From positions 1 to 64,000 of the forward strand of contig CAOKER010000007.1 in the NCBI GenBank assembly GCA_948467545.1: a DNA stretch of 64,000 nt, written 5' to 3'. The notes beneath the pieces were generated by a model that did not search any database, was not told the origin of the DNA, and worked only from the letters and a program-made list of their open reading frames with translations. Of this stretch, positions 17,624 to 27,116 are shown piece by piece. The position numbers were made by a program, and so were the translations under genes. Source of the stretch: an uncultured Eubacteriales bacterium. GTDB taxonomy: Bacteria > Bacillota > Clostridia > Oscillospirales > CAG-272. Numbering within the stretch: position 1 is the first letter of the stretch; each line of letters starts with the position of its first letter.

Positions 17624-20047
17624 ATGGGTCTTAATGGCAGACAAGAGGAGATAAGAGAATCTCTTGAACGTAAGTTATCATGTTACTTGGGAACATCTTC
17701 GGAGGATGCGACAAAGAAACAGATGTATAAGGCGGTAATTCTTTGCGTGAAGGATATTCTCATGCAGAAGCGTTCTGAATTTAAGGAGCAGGTGAAAAAG
17801 CAGCAGGCGAAAAAAGTCTATTATATGTGCATGGAATTTTTAATCGGTCCCTCTCTTCGGAATAACCTTAAAAATCTTGGCGTTGAAGATGACTTTAAGA
17901 AGGTAATAAGTGACATGGGATTCAATCTTTCGGAGCTTTATGATGCGGAGCCCGATCCCGGTCTTGGCAACGGAGGGCTTGGAAGACTTGCGGCGTGCTT
18001 TATGGATTCGCTGACTACGCTTGATTATCCGGCAACCGGGTTTACATTGTGCTATGAGTACGGTCTGTTTAAACAGAAAATTGTGGACGGAAATCAGGTT
18101 GAGCTTCCGGACACATGGCTGTCAGGCGGCGACGGCTGGCTGGTTCCGAGAAGTGATAAAAGCTTTTCGGTACGGTTCGGAGGCCGTGTAACCGAGAATT
18201 GGGAGAGCGGCAGGCTTAGCATTATTCACGAGGATTATGATGAAGTGACTGCCGTACCTTACGATATTCTTATATCCGGTTCCGACTGTGCCGCCGTCAA
18301 CAATCTTCGTCTTTGGCGGGCACGCAGCTCTGCAAACATTGATATGAGTCTTTTTTCGCAGGGACAGTATGAACGCGCAATGCAGGAAAGCACAAATGCC
18401 GAAGTTATTTCCAAGGTGCTCTATCCTTCGGACGAGCATGACGAGGGAAAGCTTCTTCGTCTCAGCCAGCAGTATTTTCTTGTCTCCGCTTCGCTGCAGT
18501 GTATAATCGCCGATCATCTTGCCGCATACGGCTCTCTGTATAATTTTTCCGAAAAGGCGGCAATTCATATTAATGATACACATCCGGCTCTTGTCGTTCC
18601 GGAGCTTATGCGCATCCTTATGGACGTCTATTCTTATTCATGGGATAAAGCTTGGTCGGTTGTTTCGGCAGTTGTTTCATATACCAATCACACAGTCATG
18701 CCGGAGGCGCTTGAATGCTGGAATGTGAATTTGTTTAAGCTGAAGCTGCCCAGGATATATATGATAACGGAGGAGATAAATCGCAGGCTTTGCGCCGATT
18801 TATGGAAGCTCTATCCGGGAGACTGGGACAGAATTTCAAGAATGGCGGTTATAGGATATAATCAAGTCCGTATGGCAAATCTAAGCGTAGCGGCATCCCA
18901 TGCCGTAAACGGGGTTTCGGAGCTTCATTCGGAGATTCTTAAAAAAACCGTCTTTCATGATTATTACAAGGCTATGCCGTATAAATTCCGAAATGTAACA
19001 AATGGAATAGCGCATCGCAGATGGCTCTGCTATTCAAATCCTGAGCTTTCCGGACTTCTCAGCGAGTGTATCGGGGAAGATTTCAAAAAAAATCCTCAAA
19101 AGCTTCCTGACTTTAAAAAATTCAGAGAAGATTCCTCAGTCCTTGACAGACTTGCGGAAATAAAGCTGCACAATAAACAACGTTTTGCGGAATGGCTCAA
19201 GAGGACAAGGGGGATTTCCGCAGATACATCGTCGATATTTGATGTGCAGGTCAAGAGAATTCATGAGTATAAAAGACAGACGCTCAATATTCTTAAAATA
19301 ATTGCTTATTACAATGAACTTCTTGAAAATCCAAATGCGGACATTGCTCCGTGTACGTTTATTTTCGGAGGAAAGGCAGCGCCGGGATATTATCTTGCCA
19401 AGGATATAATTAAGCTTATTTGGAGTCTTGGAGAAGAAATATCTCATAATCCGAGGGTACGCGACATAATAAAGGTAATTTTTCTTGAAGATTATAATGT
19501 AAGCGCGGCGGAAATTCTGATTCCGGCATCGGACATAAGTGAACAGATTTCGCTTGCAGGAAAAGAAGCAAGCGGAACCGGCTGTATGAAGTTTATGATA
19601 AACGGAGCACTTACAATCGGCACGCTTGACGGTGCAAATGTCGAGATGAGAAACGCGGTAGGACGTGACAATATCTATATTTTTGGCCTTGATGCACATG
19701 AGGTTGACGAGATTTGGAAGGCAGGTTATGACTCCGGGATTTATTACAGAAAGAGTCAGGCGTTGGCGGGTGTTATGAACACGCTCCGCGGAGGATTTGC
19801 GGGCAGCAGATTTTCAAATTTGGTAAACTACTTTATGTACAGCCATGGGATTTCAGATCCGTATATGTGTTTTGCCGATTTTGAATCTTATATGAATGAA
19901 TCGGCGAAGATCAGAGTCGATTATGAGAATAAAATCGAGTGGCAGAAAAAGGCGCTTGACAATATCGCCGGAGCGGGATTCTTCTCGTCGGACCGAAGTA
20001 TAGCTGATTATGCGGAAAATATCTGGAATATATATTCGGTTAATTAA
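17624..20047 (+). CDS. glgP: Glycogen/alpha-glucan phosphorylase (GT35)
   Basis: 807 residues, normal length. It releases glucose 1-phosphate from glycogen ends with phosphate and pyridoxal phosphate. Motifs: YYMCMEFLIGPSLRNNL, GLGNGGLGRLAACFMDSL, HINDTHPAL, YTNHTVMPEALE, KRIHEYKRQTLNIL, and the cofactor lysine Lys656 in EASGTGCMKFMINGALTIGT, followed by LDGANVEM. The residue before MK is Cys where many homologues have Asn. GAGG lies 10 nt before ATG 17624. Synthesis and breakdown genes share one cluster, so control is probably allosteric rather than transcriptional. Confidence 0.97.
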   Translation: MGLNGRQEEIRESLERKLSCYLGTSSEDATKKQMYKAVILCVKDILMQKRSEFKEQVKKQQAKKVYYMCMEFLIGPSLRNNLKNLGVEDDFKKVISDMGFNLSELYDAEPDPGLGNGGLGRLAACFMDSLTTLDYPATGFTLCYEYGLFKQKIVDGNQVELPDTWLSGGDGWLVPRSDKSFSVRFGGRVTENWESGRLSIIHEDYDEVTAVPYDILISGSDCAAVNNLRLWRARSSANIDMSLFSQGQYERAMQESTNAEVISKVLYPSDEHDEGKLLRLSQQYFLVSASLQCIIADHLAAYGSLYNFSEKAAIHINDTHPALVVPELMRILMDVYSYSWDKAWSVVSAVVSYTNHTVMPEALECWNVNLFKLKLPRIYMITEEINRRLCADLWKLYPGDWDRISRMAVIGYNQVRMANLSVAASHAVNGVSELHSEILKKTVFHDYYKAMPYKFRNVTNGIAHRRWLCYSNPELSGLLSECIGEDFKKNPQKLPDFKKFREDSSVLDRLAEIKLHNKQRFAEWLKRTRGISADTSSIFDVQVKRIHEYKRQTLNILKIIAYYNELLENPNADIAPCTFIFGGKAAPGYYLAKDIIKLIWSLGEEISHNPRVRDIIKVIFLEDYNVSAAEILIPASDISEQISLAGKEASGTGCMKFMINGALTIGTLDGANVEMRNAVGRDNIYIFGLDAHEVDEIWKAGYDSGIYYRKSQALAGVMNTLRGGFAGSRFSNLVNYFMYSHGISDPYMCFADFESYMNESAKIRVDYENKIEWQKKALDNIAGAGFFSSDRSIADYAENIWNIYSVN

Positions 20048-20112
20048 GCTTGCTTCATAGTGTCAGTCCATAGTTACGGATATTTTTATAATGTGAAAGC
20101 ACGGTTATTGAC

Positions 20113-22038
20113 ATGTCTTTATGCGACAGTATTTGTGAATATAAATATCAAACCTATGAAAGTGATGAATTTGAAACCGACGTCAGTTTGACGGGAGCAC
20201 TTTGCAATACCGGGAGAATACGGTTTGTTATTTCGGTTCCTGACTTTGTTTATGTAGATTCTCTGATTATGTATATTCATTCGGACGGCCTGGGCTCTGA
20301 CGACGGGGAACACCATGCTTCATACCGTTTGGAGTATACAGCTCATAACGGTACAGTGAATTTTTTTGAAACTTTAATATCCGCTGCGGAACTCAAAGCA
20401 TTGTCGGACTGCGGTCTCTATTACTATCATTACGCTGTTTCCGACGGTATCGCTGCAGGATTTTTCGGCGGGGAAGAACCGGTCAGGCTTCTTCGTTCGG
20501 AAGATGTACATGAGCGTCAGCTTCTGCTTTATGACCGTGATTTTGAAACTCCTGATTTTATGAAAGGCGGTATTATATATCATATTTTTGTAGACAGGTT
20601 TTATTCGTCGGGGCGCACCGAAGCGAAAAAAGGCGCGGTTATAAATTATGATTGGGATAACGGTATTCCGATGTATCCTCCGTATAGAGGTGCTCCTCTT
20701 AAAAACAATGAGTTTTTCGGAGGAGATATCTGGGGCATTGCCGAAAGGCTTGATTATATTCAAACTCTCGGAGTAAATGTGATATATCTCAGCCCTATAT
20801 TTGAATCGCCCTCCAATCATAAATATGACACTGCCGATTATATGCATGTCGATTCTATGTTCGGAGGAGATGAAGCTTTTTCAGCGCTTTGCTCGGAATG
20901 CCGTAAAAGAGGTATTTCCGTAATTTTGGACGGCGTATTTAATCATACAGGGGCGGACAGTATATATTTTAACAAATATAACCGTTATGACAGTGTCGGA
21001 GCATACAATTCAAAGAACTCTCCGTTTTACCGGTGGTATAATTTTTATTCATATCCTAACGAATACGAATGCTGGTGGGGCGTAGATATTCTGCCCCGTG
21101 TAAACTGCGGCTGTGCAGACTACCGCGAATTTATACTTGGAAAGAACGGGGTTGTCCGAAAATATATGCGTCTCGGTGCTTCGGGGTTCCGTCTTGACGT
21201 GGCGGACGAGCTTTCCGACGGTTTTATCTGCGGAATACGGACGGCGGTAAAGGAGGAAAATTCGGAGGGCCTTATATTGGGCGAAGTATGGGAGGATGCG
21301 TCAAATAAAATTTCGTACGGTGTACGCCGCAGGTATCTTAAAGGAAATGAGCTTGATTCGGTTATGAATTATCCTTTGCGCGACGCTGTAATTTCGTATA
21401 TTCTTTACGGGGAATGTGATCGGATAAGAGACGCGACTGAGGGTATTTACCGCAGATATCCGAAATGTGTGTGCGATGTCCTGATGAATTTTCTGGGAAC
21501 GCATGATACGAAACGTATACTGACGGTTCTCGGCGGAGATTCGGAGGACGGAAAAACTGCCGAAGAGCTTGCGCATATGAAGATGAGCGAAGAGCAGCTG
21601 CAAATTGGAATTAACCGGCTTAAAAGGGCATATGTTATAGTATCTGCAATGTTCGGCGTGCCATCTGTTTTTTACGGAGATGAAGCCGGTCTTGAAGGAT
21701 ACGATGATCCTTTCTGCCGCAGACCGTTTCCGTGGAAACATAAGAATGATGAGCTCGTATCGTTTTTTCGCCGCATTGGAAAAATACGCAGAAGCGAAAG
21801 AGTATTTCGGGAGGGATTTTTCAGACTTATTGTATGTACTCCGGATTTGTTTGCTTTTGAGAGATATAATGACGAGGAGCGCCTTATAATCTGTGTTACG
21901 CGGGATAAAAGTATATACTATGAATTAGGTATGCCTTTCTGCTGTATTGCAGACACATCCGATTCGGGACTTGAAGGAATGTTTTTAAAGGAGGCCGAGC
22001 TTGCTGCGGACTCCGCATATATATTTAAAAAATACTGA
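20113..22038 (+). CDS. Intracellular GH13 enzyme (neopullulanase/maltogenic-amylase-like)
   Basis: 641 residues, no signal peptide. An N-terminal beta domain (1-140) precedes the barrel: GGIIYHIFVDRFYSSG, NVIYLSPIFESPSNHKYDT, VILDGVFNHTG, the nucleophile Asp362 in GFRLDVADEL, acid/base Glu391 in LILGEVWEDA, and Asp465 in FLGTHDTKRIL. It presumably hydrolyses maltodextrins or branched limit dextrins left by GlgP, taking the place of glgX, which is absent here. Exact specificity cannot be read from sequence. No clear ribosome site precedes ATG 20113. Confidence 0.9.
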   Translation: MSLCDSICEYKYQTYESDEFETDVSLTGALCNTGRIRFVISVPDFVYVDSLIMYIHSDGLGSDDGEHHASYRLEYTAHNGTVNFFETLISAAELKALSDCGLYYYHYAVSDGIAAGFFGGEEPVRLLRSEDVHERQLLLYDRDFETPDFMKGGIIYHIFVDRFYSSGRTEAKKGAVINYDWDNGIPMYPPYRGAPLKNNEFFGGDIWGIAERLDYIQTLGVNVIYLSPIFESPSNHKYDTADYMHVDSMFGGDEAFSALCSECRKRGISVILDGVFNHTGADSIYFNKYNRYDSVGAYNSKNSPFYRWYNFYSYPNEYECWWGVDILPRVNCGCADYREFILGKNGVVRKYMRLGASGFRLDVADELSDGFICGIRTAVKEENSEGLILGEVWEDASNKISYGVRRRYLKGNELDSVMNYPLRDAVISYILYGECDRIRDATEGIYRRYPKCVCDVLMNFLGTHDTKRILTVLGGDSEDGKTAEELAHMKMSEEQLQIGINRLKRAYVIVSAMFGVPSVFYGDEAGLEGYDDPFCRRPFPWKHKNDELVSFFRRIGKIRRSERVFREGFFRLIVCTPDLFAFERYNDEERLIICVTRDKSIYYELGMPFCCIADTSDSGLEGMFLKEAELAADSAYIFKKY

Positions 22039-22067
22039 CTTGTAACGGGGTTATACTTCCGCAGAGA

Positions 22068-22108
22068 AAAGCTGTCTCACGCCTGTTTAAACGGCGTGAG
22101 ACAGCTTT
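22068..22108. terminator. Bidirectional terminator between the glycogen cluster and the GH36 gene
   Basis: A perfect 16-bp stem (22068-22083 with 22093-22108), 9-nt loop, A-run on the left and T-rich sequence on the right. It lies between convergent genes ending at 22038 and 22130. Confidence 0.88.
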
Positions 22109-22129
22109 ATTTAGGTATATTTTTTGTTT

Positions 22130-24310
22130 TTAATCTCTGCATTCGGTAAGATAAATCTGAATACTGTCTCCGTCGTTGCACACAGCATCGGAAATATTGA
22201 TTCCGGAGTTCATGAGCAACGACCCGGAGTAAATCTCTCCATCAGCCGCATTCTTATAGAATTTGTCCTTGTCAAGACCGGCTAATTTCAGGAAAAATAA
22301 TCCGCTTTCAATTTTTCTCATTATTACAGCGGTGAAAAGGGCTTCCGACTTGTCGGGAGCAACAAATCCCCATGCACAGCGGAAATTGTCAAAATTTGGA
22401 TCAATCAGCCTGTAAAGATCTCCGTAATGTGTCAGACTGTAATATTTGTGATAATCTTCAACCTGCTTTTTTATAATTTCCTTTTCGTCATATGTTAATT
22501 TTGTGGGATCAAGCTCATACCCGAAAGTACCCCATTGGGCTACGTTTCCCTTTGTTTGGTAGCCGGTTCTGCCGTTTGCCGAAACATGAGCGCCCATAGT
22601 TTGAGCGGGGTAGCATAAGGATGTTCCGAACTGAATTGTAAGGCGCTCAATAGGATCTGTATTGTCGCTTGCCCATATCTGAGGAGAATAATACAGCATT
22701 CCGGGATCAAATCTTCCTCCGCCGCCCGAACAATTTTCAAACAGAATATTCGGAAACGCCTTTGTGAAACGATCCATCAGATCATAGGTACCTAAAATGA
22801 AACGGTGAAAAAATTCTTTTGCTCTTTCCGGAGGCAGAAGCGCCGAACCTGCTTCCGAAATATTTCTGTTGAAGTCCCATTTCAGGTAATCTATTTTATA
22901 TTTTGAAATTACTTCGGACATCTGTTTGAAGATGTTGTCTCTTACGTCCTCTCTCGAAACATCTAGGACATATTGATTTCTTGCAATTGAAGGAGCTCTG
23001 CCGGGGACATGAACAAGCCAGTCAGGATGCTCTCTGAAAAGCTTTGAATCGGGTGAGATCATCTCCGGCTCATACCATATACCGAATTTCATTCCCAACG
23101 CATTTACTCTGTCAATGAGTACACCGAGACCGCCCGGCAGCTTTTCTTCATTGACAAACCAATCCCCGAGAGAGTTTGTATCGCTGTTTCGTTTTCCGAA
23201 CCAGCCGTCGTCCATAACAAGCATTTCAATACCCAGTTCTTTTGCATTTTTAGCGAATTCGACAAGCTTATCGGTATTAAAGTCAAAGAAAGCCGCTTCC
23301 CAGCTGTTGATAAGAAGAGGTCGCTTTTCATATTTGTATTTGCCCCGTACAAGATTATTATTATATAGCTTATGGTATGTTCGGCTCATACCTCCGAGAC
23401 CTTGGCAGGAATAAACCAAAACTGCTTCCGGGGTTTGAAAGCTTTCACCCGATTCGAGACGCCACGAAAAATCCTCAGAATTTATACCCGTAAGAATTCT
23501 TGTTGTACCGGAATAATTGCATTCGGCTGATAGTTCAAAATTTCCGCTGTAAACAAGATTGAACCCGTAAGCGTCGCCATGTTCTTCACCGGCTCCGTGT
23601 CTGAGAAGAGCCGCAAACGGGTTTTGATTATGGCTTGAAACGCCTCTTTTGCTTCCGACTCCCTGAATTCCGTGCGCAAGTCTTCTTTGCTCGCGGCATC
23701 GTTCTTTTGCATGTCTGCCGTAGAGTGTAATAAGATCAAAATCCATTGTCGGAAAATCAACACATGAGCTGAATATTCTTTCGATGTCGACGGAAGCTTT
23801 TCCGTAATTTTCCGCTTTGACGCTTTTTGTAATTACGTCGAGATCATTGAATGCGGTATAGAAAAGCGTGATTTTTATACCTGTCAGAGTATCTTCCGTA
23901 TGGATTTCCAGTGTATCGGCTTCGTCGTCGTTGTTTAAATATATTGCCGGCAGCGGTGCAAGAGACGGCTTGCCCTTATAAATTTTGTGGCTTACATAAC
24001 GAATATCGGTTACGGAATTTCCGTCAGAATTTTTTATTTTTAACGCGGAGATTCTGAAATCACCTGCGCCGTATGTAGGGTACTCCATTGGGAGTACGTC
24101 CACAGAGTCGGCTTCGTTTTTAAAATTCGGATTCGACGGACTGAAAGATGAATTTTTTATTCTTTTGGCATTGGGCCAAAGATTTATGTCAGGAATTTTT
24201 GCACCATAGTAGAGATTAAGAAGATAATTTTCGTCGAATATTCCTATAACGTAGCTCGAATTCGGTGTATCAAGCTTAAATATTCTTTTTTGGTTATCAA
24301 ATGAAATCAT
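22130..24310 (-). CDS. Alpha-galactosidase (GH36)
   Basis: 726 residues from ATG 24310. Hydrolyses terminal alpha-1,6-galactose (raffinose, melibiose, galactomannan). An N-terminal beta-sandwich (1-320) precedes the barrel: LVMDDGWFGKRN, FGIWYEPEMISPDS, YVLDVSREDVR, the nucleophile Asp479 in DYLKWDFNRN, LFENCSGGGGRFDPGM, and acid/base Asp549 in IWASDNTDPIERL. With this start the catalytic residues fall where Bacillus GH36 enzymes have them (478 and 548). GGAG lies 9 nt before ATG 24310, whereas the longer in-frame start at 24370 would fall on the predicted transcription start. No signal peptide: intracellular, so oligosaccharides must be imported. Confidence 0.96.
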   Translation of the reverse strand: MISFDNQKRIFKLDTPNSSYVIGIFDENYLLNLYYGAKIPDINLWPNAKRIKNSSFSPSNPNFKNEADSVDVLPMEYPTYGAGDFRISALKIKNSDGNSVTDIRYVSHKIYKGKPSLAPLPAIYLNNDDEADTLEIHTEDTLTGIKITLFYTAFNDLDVITKSVKAENYGKASVDIERIFSSCVDFPTMDFDLITLYGRHAKERCREQRRLAHGIQGVGSKRGVSSHNQNPFAALLRHGAGEEHGDAYGFNLVYSGNFELSAECNYSGTTRILTGINSEDFSWRLESGESFQTPEAVLVYSCQGLGGMSRTYHKLYNNNLVRGKYKYEKRPLLINSWEAAFFDFNTDKLVEFAKNAKELGIEMLVMDDGWFGKRNSDTNSLGDWFVNEEKLPGGLGVLIDRVNALGMKFGIWYEPEMISPDSKLFREHPDWLVHVPGRAPSIARNQYVLDVSREDVRDNIFKQMSEVISKYKIDYLKWDFNRNISEAGSALLPPERAKEFFHRFILGTYDLMDRFTKAFPNILFENCSGGGGRFDPGMLYYSPQIWASDNTDPIERLTIQFGTSLCYPAQTMGAHVSANGRTGYQTKGNVAQWGTFGYELDPTKLTYDEKEIIKKQVEDYHKYYSLTHYGDLYRLIDPNFDNFRCAWGFVAPDKSEALFTAVIMRKIESGLFFLKLAGLDKDKFYKNAADGEIYSGSLLMNSGINISDAVCNDGDSIQIYLTECRD

Positions 24311-24382
24311 AAAATTTTTCTCCGTATAACTGAATGAAGATGCTCTGTCTTTTGGGGTGCCGCTCATCATACTTTTAAGGAC

Positions 24383-24391
24383 ATTATACCA
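24383..24391 (-). promoter_or_regulatory. Extended -10 promoter of the alpha-galactosidase gene
   Basis: Minus strand TGG-TATAAT, with no recognisable -35; it predicts a start near 24375. The -35 area is instead filled by the direct repeats at 24396-24419. Confidence 0.6.
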
Positions 24392-24395
24392 TAGC

Positions 24396-24419
24396 CGGGT
24401 AGTGGGATAGTCGGGTAGT
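24396..24419. repeat. Three 8-bp direct repeats over the -35 region (possible operator)
   Basis: cgggtagt, gggatagt, cgggtagt in tandem (plus strand). They begin 5 bp upstream of the extended -10 element of the galactosidase promoter, where an activator or repressor would be expected to bind. Confidence 0.5.
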
Positions 24420-24521
24420 CGAGCGACTTTTCTGCAGTGATTGAACGCCGCAGAATCACCGTCACAGAATGACGCCCGTTGTCACCGCTTATTGAAGCAA
24501 GAACTTTATATCTTTTATGGA

Positions 24522-24566
24522 TTTATTAAAGCTACATTTCCATAGAAAAAATGTAGCTTTAATAAA
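24522..24566 (-). terminator. Terminator of the isomerase/epimerase-like gene
   Basis: Perfect 18-bp arms (24522-24539 and 24549-24566) with a 9-nt loop; on the minus strand it lies 10 nt after the stop at 24576 and is flanked by AT-rich sequence. Confidence 0.75.
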
Positions 24567-24575
24567 TAAAATAAT

Positions 24576-25370
24576 TTAATATAGCTTTTTAAGCTGCTGT
24601 GTGAGGTAATCGAATGCGAGCTGTATATCCTTTTCAGGAGTATTTCCGCATTCGCGTTCGATTGTAAGGAATCCGTCAAAGCCCACATCACGGAGAGCTG
24701 CAAGATATTCAGGGAAGGGGACATTTCCATGTCCGAGCGGAAGCTCCTCGAACGTATCCGGCCCCGTTTTAATTCCGTCCTTTGCGTGAGTATGTACTAT
24801 ATAATCTTTGAGTATATGTACTGCTTCGACCGGATCCTGACCGCAGAGCATTACAAAATTGGCTGGGTCAAGATTTACCTTTGCACTCTTTGTGTCTGTT
24901 TTCTCAAGAATTCCGCGCAGTTTTATTGCTTTTTCGGGGCCTGTCTCGGTTGCGAAACAAACACCTATCGAATCTCCGTACTTGCCAAGAGTTTCGATAG
25001 TTTTGCAGATGTTTTTATATTCTGTGCTGTTTTCATCATCCGGAACGTGTCCGATATGGGTTGTAATAATGTGCGTGTCTAAGTCAACGGCGAGATCCAT
25101 CATTTTCATGGTACGCTTTATGTCCTTTTCGTTATCGCCGTAAGCGGAAAAGTCCATACCGAAGTCTGCGCAAAGAGCAGAAAAGCAGAGCCCGTTTTCT
25201 CTGACAAATTTTAATATATCGCGGCGATCGTCGGGAGAAAGATTGTCTGGATCGAGTTCTCCCGATGTTACATATGGCTGAAGTCCCTTTGCGCCCATAT
25301 CACGTGCCTTTATTACGGCATCTTTAAAGGGAATACGGAAAGAGGACGGCATTACACCAATTTTAAGCAT
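24576..25370 (-). CDS. Sugar phosphate isomerase/epimerase-like TIM barrel
   Basis: 264 residues. Xylose-isomerase-like / AP-endonuclease-2 fold. Likely metal ligands are visible in order: Glu in ATETGPEKA, Asp in VNLDPANFV, His in VHTHAKDG, Glu in LTIERECG. Family members isomerise or epimerise keto sugars or inositols, but the substrate cannot be read. AAGGAG lies 10 nt before ATG 25370. It lies between the galactosidase and ackA genes on the same strand with its own terminator. Confidence 0.88.
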   Translation of the reverse strand: MLKIGVMPSSFRIPFKDAVIKARDMGAKGLQPYVTSGELDPDNLSPDDRRDILKFVRENGLCFSALCADFGMDFSAYGDNEKDIKRTMKMMDLAVDLDTHIITTHIGHVPDDENSTEYKNICKTIETLGKYGDSIGVCFATETGPEKAIKLRGILEKTDTKSAKVNLDPANFVMLCGQDPVEAVHILKDYIVHTHAKDGIKTGPDTFEELPLGHGNVPFPEYLAALRDVGFDGFLTIERECGNTPEKDIQLAFDYLTQQLKKLY

Positions 25371-25425
25371 ATTATTTTATCTCCTTATGACAGTTATATT
25401 TTATTGTTTGCGGGCGGCTGTTTAC

Positions 25426-25454
25426 TTGACAAAGCCGCATGTATAAAGTATAAT
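25426..25454 (+). promoter_or_regulatory. Perfect consensus promoter with no annotated gene behind it
   Basis: TTGACA (25426-25431), exactly 17 bp, TATAAT (25449-25454), plus strand. Transcription would start near 25461 and run antisense into the 3' end of ackA (stop at 25513). The only plus-strand frame is the 29-codon ORF at 25468-25557. Confidence 0.65.
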
Positions 25455-25467
25455 TAACAATGCGGTG

Positions 25468-25557
25468 ATGATAGATGCTATGTGCAACATGTGTGCAGAA
25501 CATTCGTTTTTATCAGAGAGCATTGACAATATTTTCTGTATCACGAGCGATCATTAA
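25468..25557 (+). CDS. Possible 29-residue Cys-containing peptide, antisense to the ackA end
   Basis: ATG 25468 to TAA 25555-25557. The peptide contains MCNMC (a CxxC) near the N-terminus and one further Cys. It starts about 7 nt after the start predicted from the consensus promoter, with only a weak GGTG before the ATG. The last 45 nt overlap ackA codons on the opposite strand, so conservation cannot be judged by eye. It may equally be a non-coding transcript. Confidence 0.2.
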   Translation: MIDAMCNMCAEHSFLSESIDNIFCITSDH

Positions 25558-26733
25558 CTCCTCATTCGTGGGAATCAGGTAAATTTTAACTTTAGAATCA
25601 GGGGCCGAAAGCTCAACCGTATTGGACTGATGATGTGTTACGGCGTTAATTTCTTTGTTGAGTTTGATGCCGAAATATTCCATATTGGTACATACGCGCT
25701 CACGAAGCTCCGGATTATTTTCTCCCATTCCTGCAGTGAAAACAATAGCGTCGAGACCGTTCATGGCGGCAGTATAGGCTCCGATATACTTCTGAATCTG
25801 ATATGCCATTACCGAGGTTGCCCGTACGGCATCAGCCTTGTGCTCATCACCTTCGGCAATTGATTTTTCGAGGTCTCTGCTGTCTGAGGAATATCCGTGA
25901 GTAACTCCCAGAAAGCCGCATTTTTTGTTCATGTAATTGTCCATTTCATCCGGAGTGTAGCCTTCGTTTTTCATGATAAATGTAACGATTGCAGGATCGA
26001 TAGATCCGCAGCGTGTTCCCATTTCGATTCCGTCAAGCGGAGTAAAGCCCATGGATGTGTCTATGCATTTTCCGCCCTTAACCGCAGAAATCGAGGCTCC
26101 GTTTCCGATGTGGCAGGTAATTATTTTAGTTTTCTCCGCCGGCATGTCGAGCAGCTTAATCATTTCTTCCGAAACGAAGCGGTGCGATGTGCCATGAGCG
26201 CCGTAACGGCGTATTTTGTATTTTTCGGCTATATCCGATGAGATAGGATAGGTGTATGCCTTTTCCGGCATTGTTTGATGAAAGGCTGTATCGAAAACAA
26301 GAACCTGAGGAATATCGGGCATTATGGCGCGGCATCCGTCGAGTCCCATAAGATGCGCCGGCGTGTGGAGCGGCGCAAAAGGATGGCAGAGGCGCAGCTT
26401 TTCAATTACCTCGTCGGTGACAAGACAGCTTTCAAAAAAGTACGGGCCTCCGTGTACAACGCGGTGTCCGACCGCTTCAATTTCGCTCATGTCTGAAATT
26501 ACGCCTGTTTCGGCACTCGTAAGGTATTCGATTACAACCTTTGTTGCTTCCGCATGATTAGACATCGGAATGTCTTTTTTGATTTTTTCTCCGTCTTCAC
26601 CTTTGCGGTGTTCTATGCGGCCGTCAATTCCGATTCTCTCGCAGATGCCTTTTGCTTTTACGGTATTTGTGGAAGTGTCAAAAAGCTGGTATTTGAGCGA
26701 TGAGCTTCCTGCGTTTACTACTAATACGTTCAT
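25513..26733 (-). CDS. ackA: Acetate kinase
   Basis: 406 residues from ATG 26733; the in-frame extension to 26775 lacks support. It makes ATP and acetate from acetyl phosphate in fermentation. ASKHA fold: MNVLVVNAGSSSLKYQLFD, VGHRVVHGGPYF, VFDTAFHQTMP, YGAHGTSHRFV, CHIGNGASI, DTSMGFTPLDGIEMGTRCG, FTAGMGENNPELRE. All catalytic residues look intact (Asn7, Arg in HRVVHGG, Asp in FDTAFHQ). AGAAAGGA lies upstream. No pta gene adjoins, unlike many genomes. Confidence 0.97.
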   Translation of the reverse strand: MNVLVVNAGSSSLKYQLFDTSTNTVKAKGICERIGIDGRIEHRKGEDGEKIKKDIPMSNHAEATKVVIEYLTSAETGVISDMSEIEAVGHRVVHGGPYFFESCLVTDEVIEKLRLCHPFAPLHTPAHLMGLDGCRAIMPDIPQVLVFDTAFHQTMPEKAYTYPISSDIAEKYKIRRYGAHGTSHRFVSEEMIKLLDMPAEKTKIITCHIGNGASISAVKGGKCIDTSMGFTPLDGIEMGTRCGSIDPAIVTFIMKNEGYTPDEMDNYMNKKCGFLGVTHGYSSDSRDLEKSIAEGDEHKADAVRATSVMAYQIQKYIGAYTAAMNGLDAIVFTAGMGENNPELRERVCTNMEYFGIKLNKEINAVTHHQSNTVELSAPDSKVKIYLIPTNEELMIARDTENIVNAL

Positions 26734-26886
26734 TTTGTTTCCATATCCTTTCTGCCGTACGCTATTCGGATTCACTGTATTTTGCGGTCGTTGAATAGCC
26801 TGGCAAAAATTTTTCGTCTGTACAGAGCAGTGAAATAAAATCCGATTACGAAAAATTGTTCAATTAATAAAATTCAATACCAATTT

Positions 26887-26915
26887 ATTATATATCATAA
26901 AGCAGATTATTTCAA
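26887..26915 (-). promoter_or_regulatory. ackA promoter
   Basis: Minus strand TTGAAA, 17-bp spacer, TATAAT; predicted start near 26880 and a leader of about 147 nt. Confidence 0.75.
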
Positions 26916-27079
26916 CATTTTTTTGAGATTTTTCTAAAAAAATGTTTGTATGAAGCATACAAATGTTAAAAATATCATTATTTAACATTTAAAAGCTGTT
27001 GAACCTTTTAAAACGGTATAGCTTTATAGCGTTAAAAATGAGAAAATCAGAAAAATGCAGTGTACTTATTTCGCCTCGG

Positions 27080-27099
27080 TTTGTGCCTGTCGGCACAAA
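27080..27099. other. Hairpin upstream of the tmcAL repeat array
   Basis: tttgtgcc, 4-nt loop, ggcacaaa: a perfect 8-bp stem, followed by A-rich DNA. Within the 480-nt gap between ackA and tmcAL, which otherwise holds the ackA promoter and the tandem array. Confidence 0.45.
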
Positions 27100-27116
27100 T
27101 ACAAATAAACGCAAAT

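Noticed and set aside
19136..19699. A 187-codon minus-strand frame inside glgP
   Set aside because: Antisense to the conserved catalytic core of phosphorylase, which constrains the sequence; no start signals.
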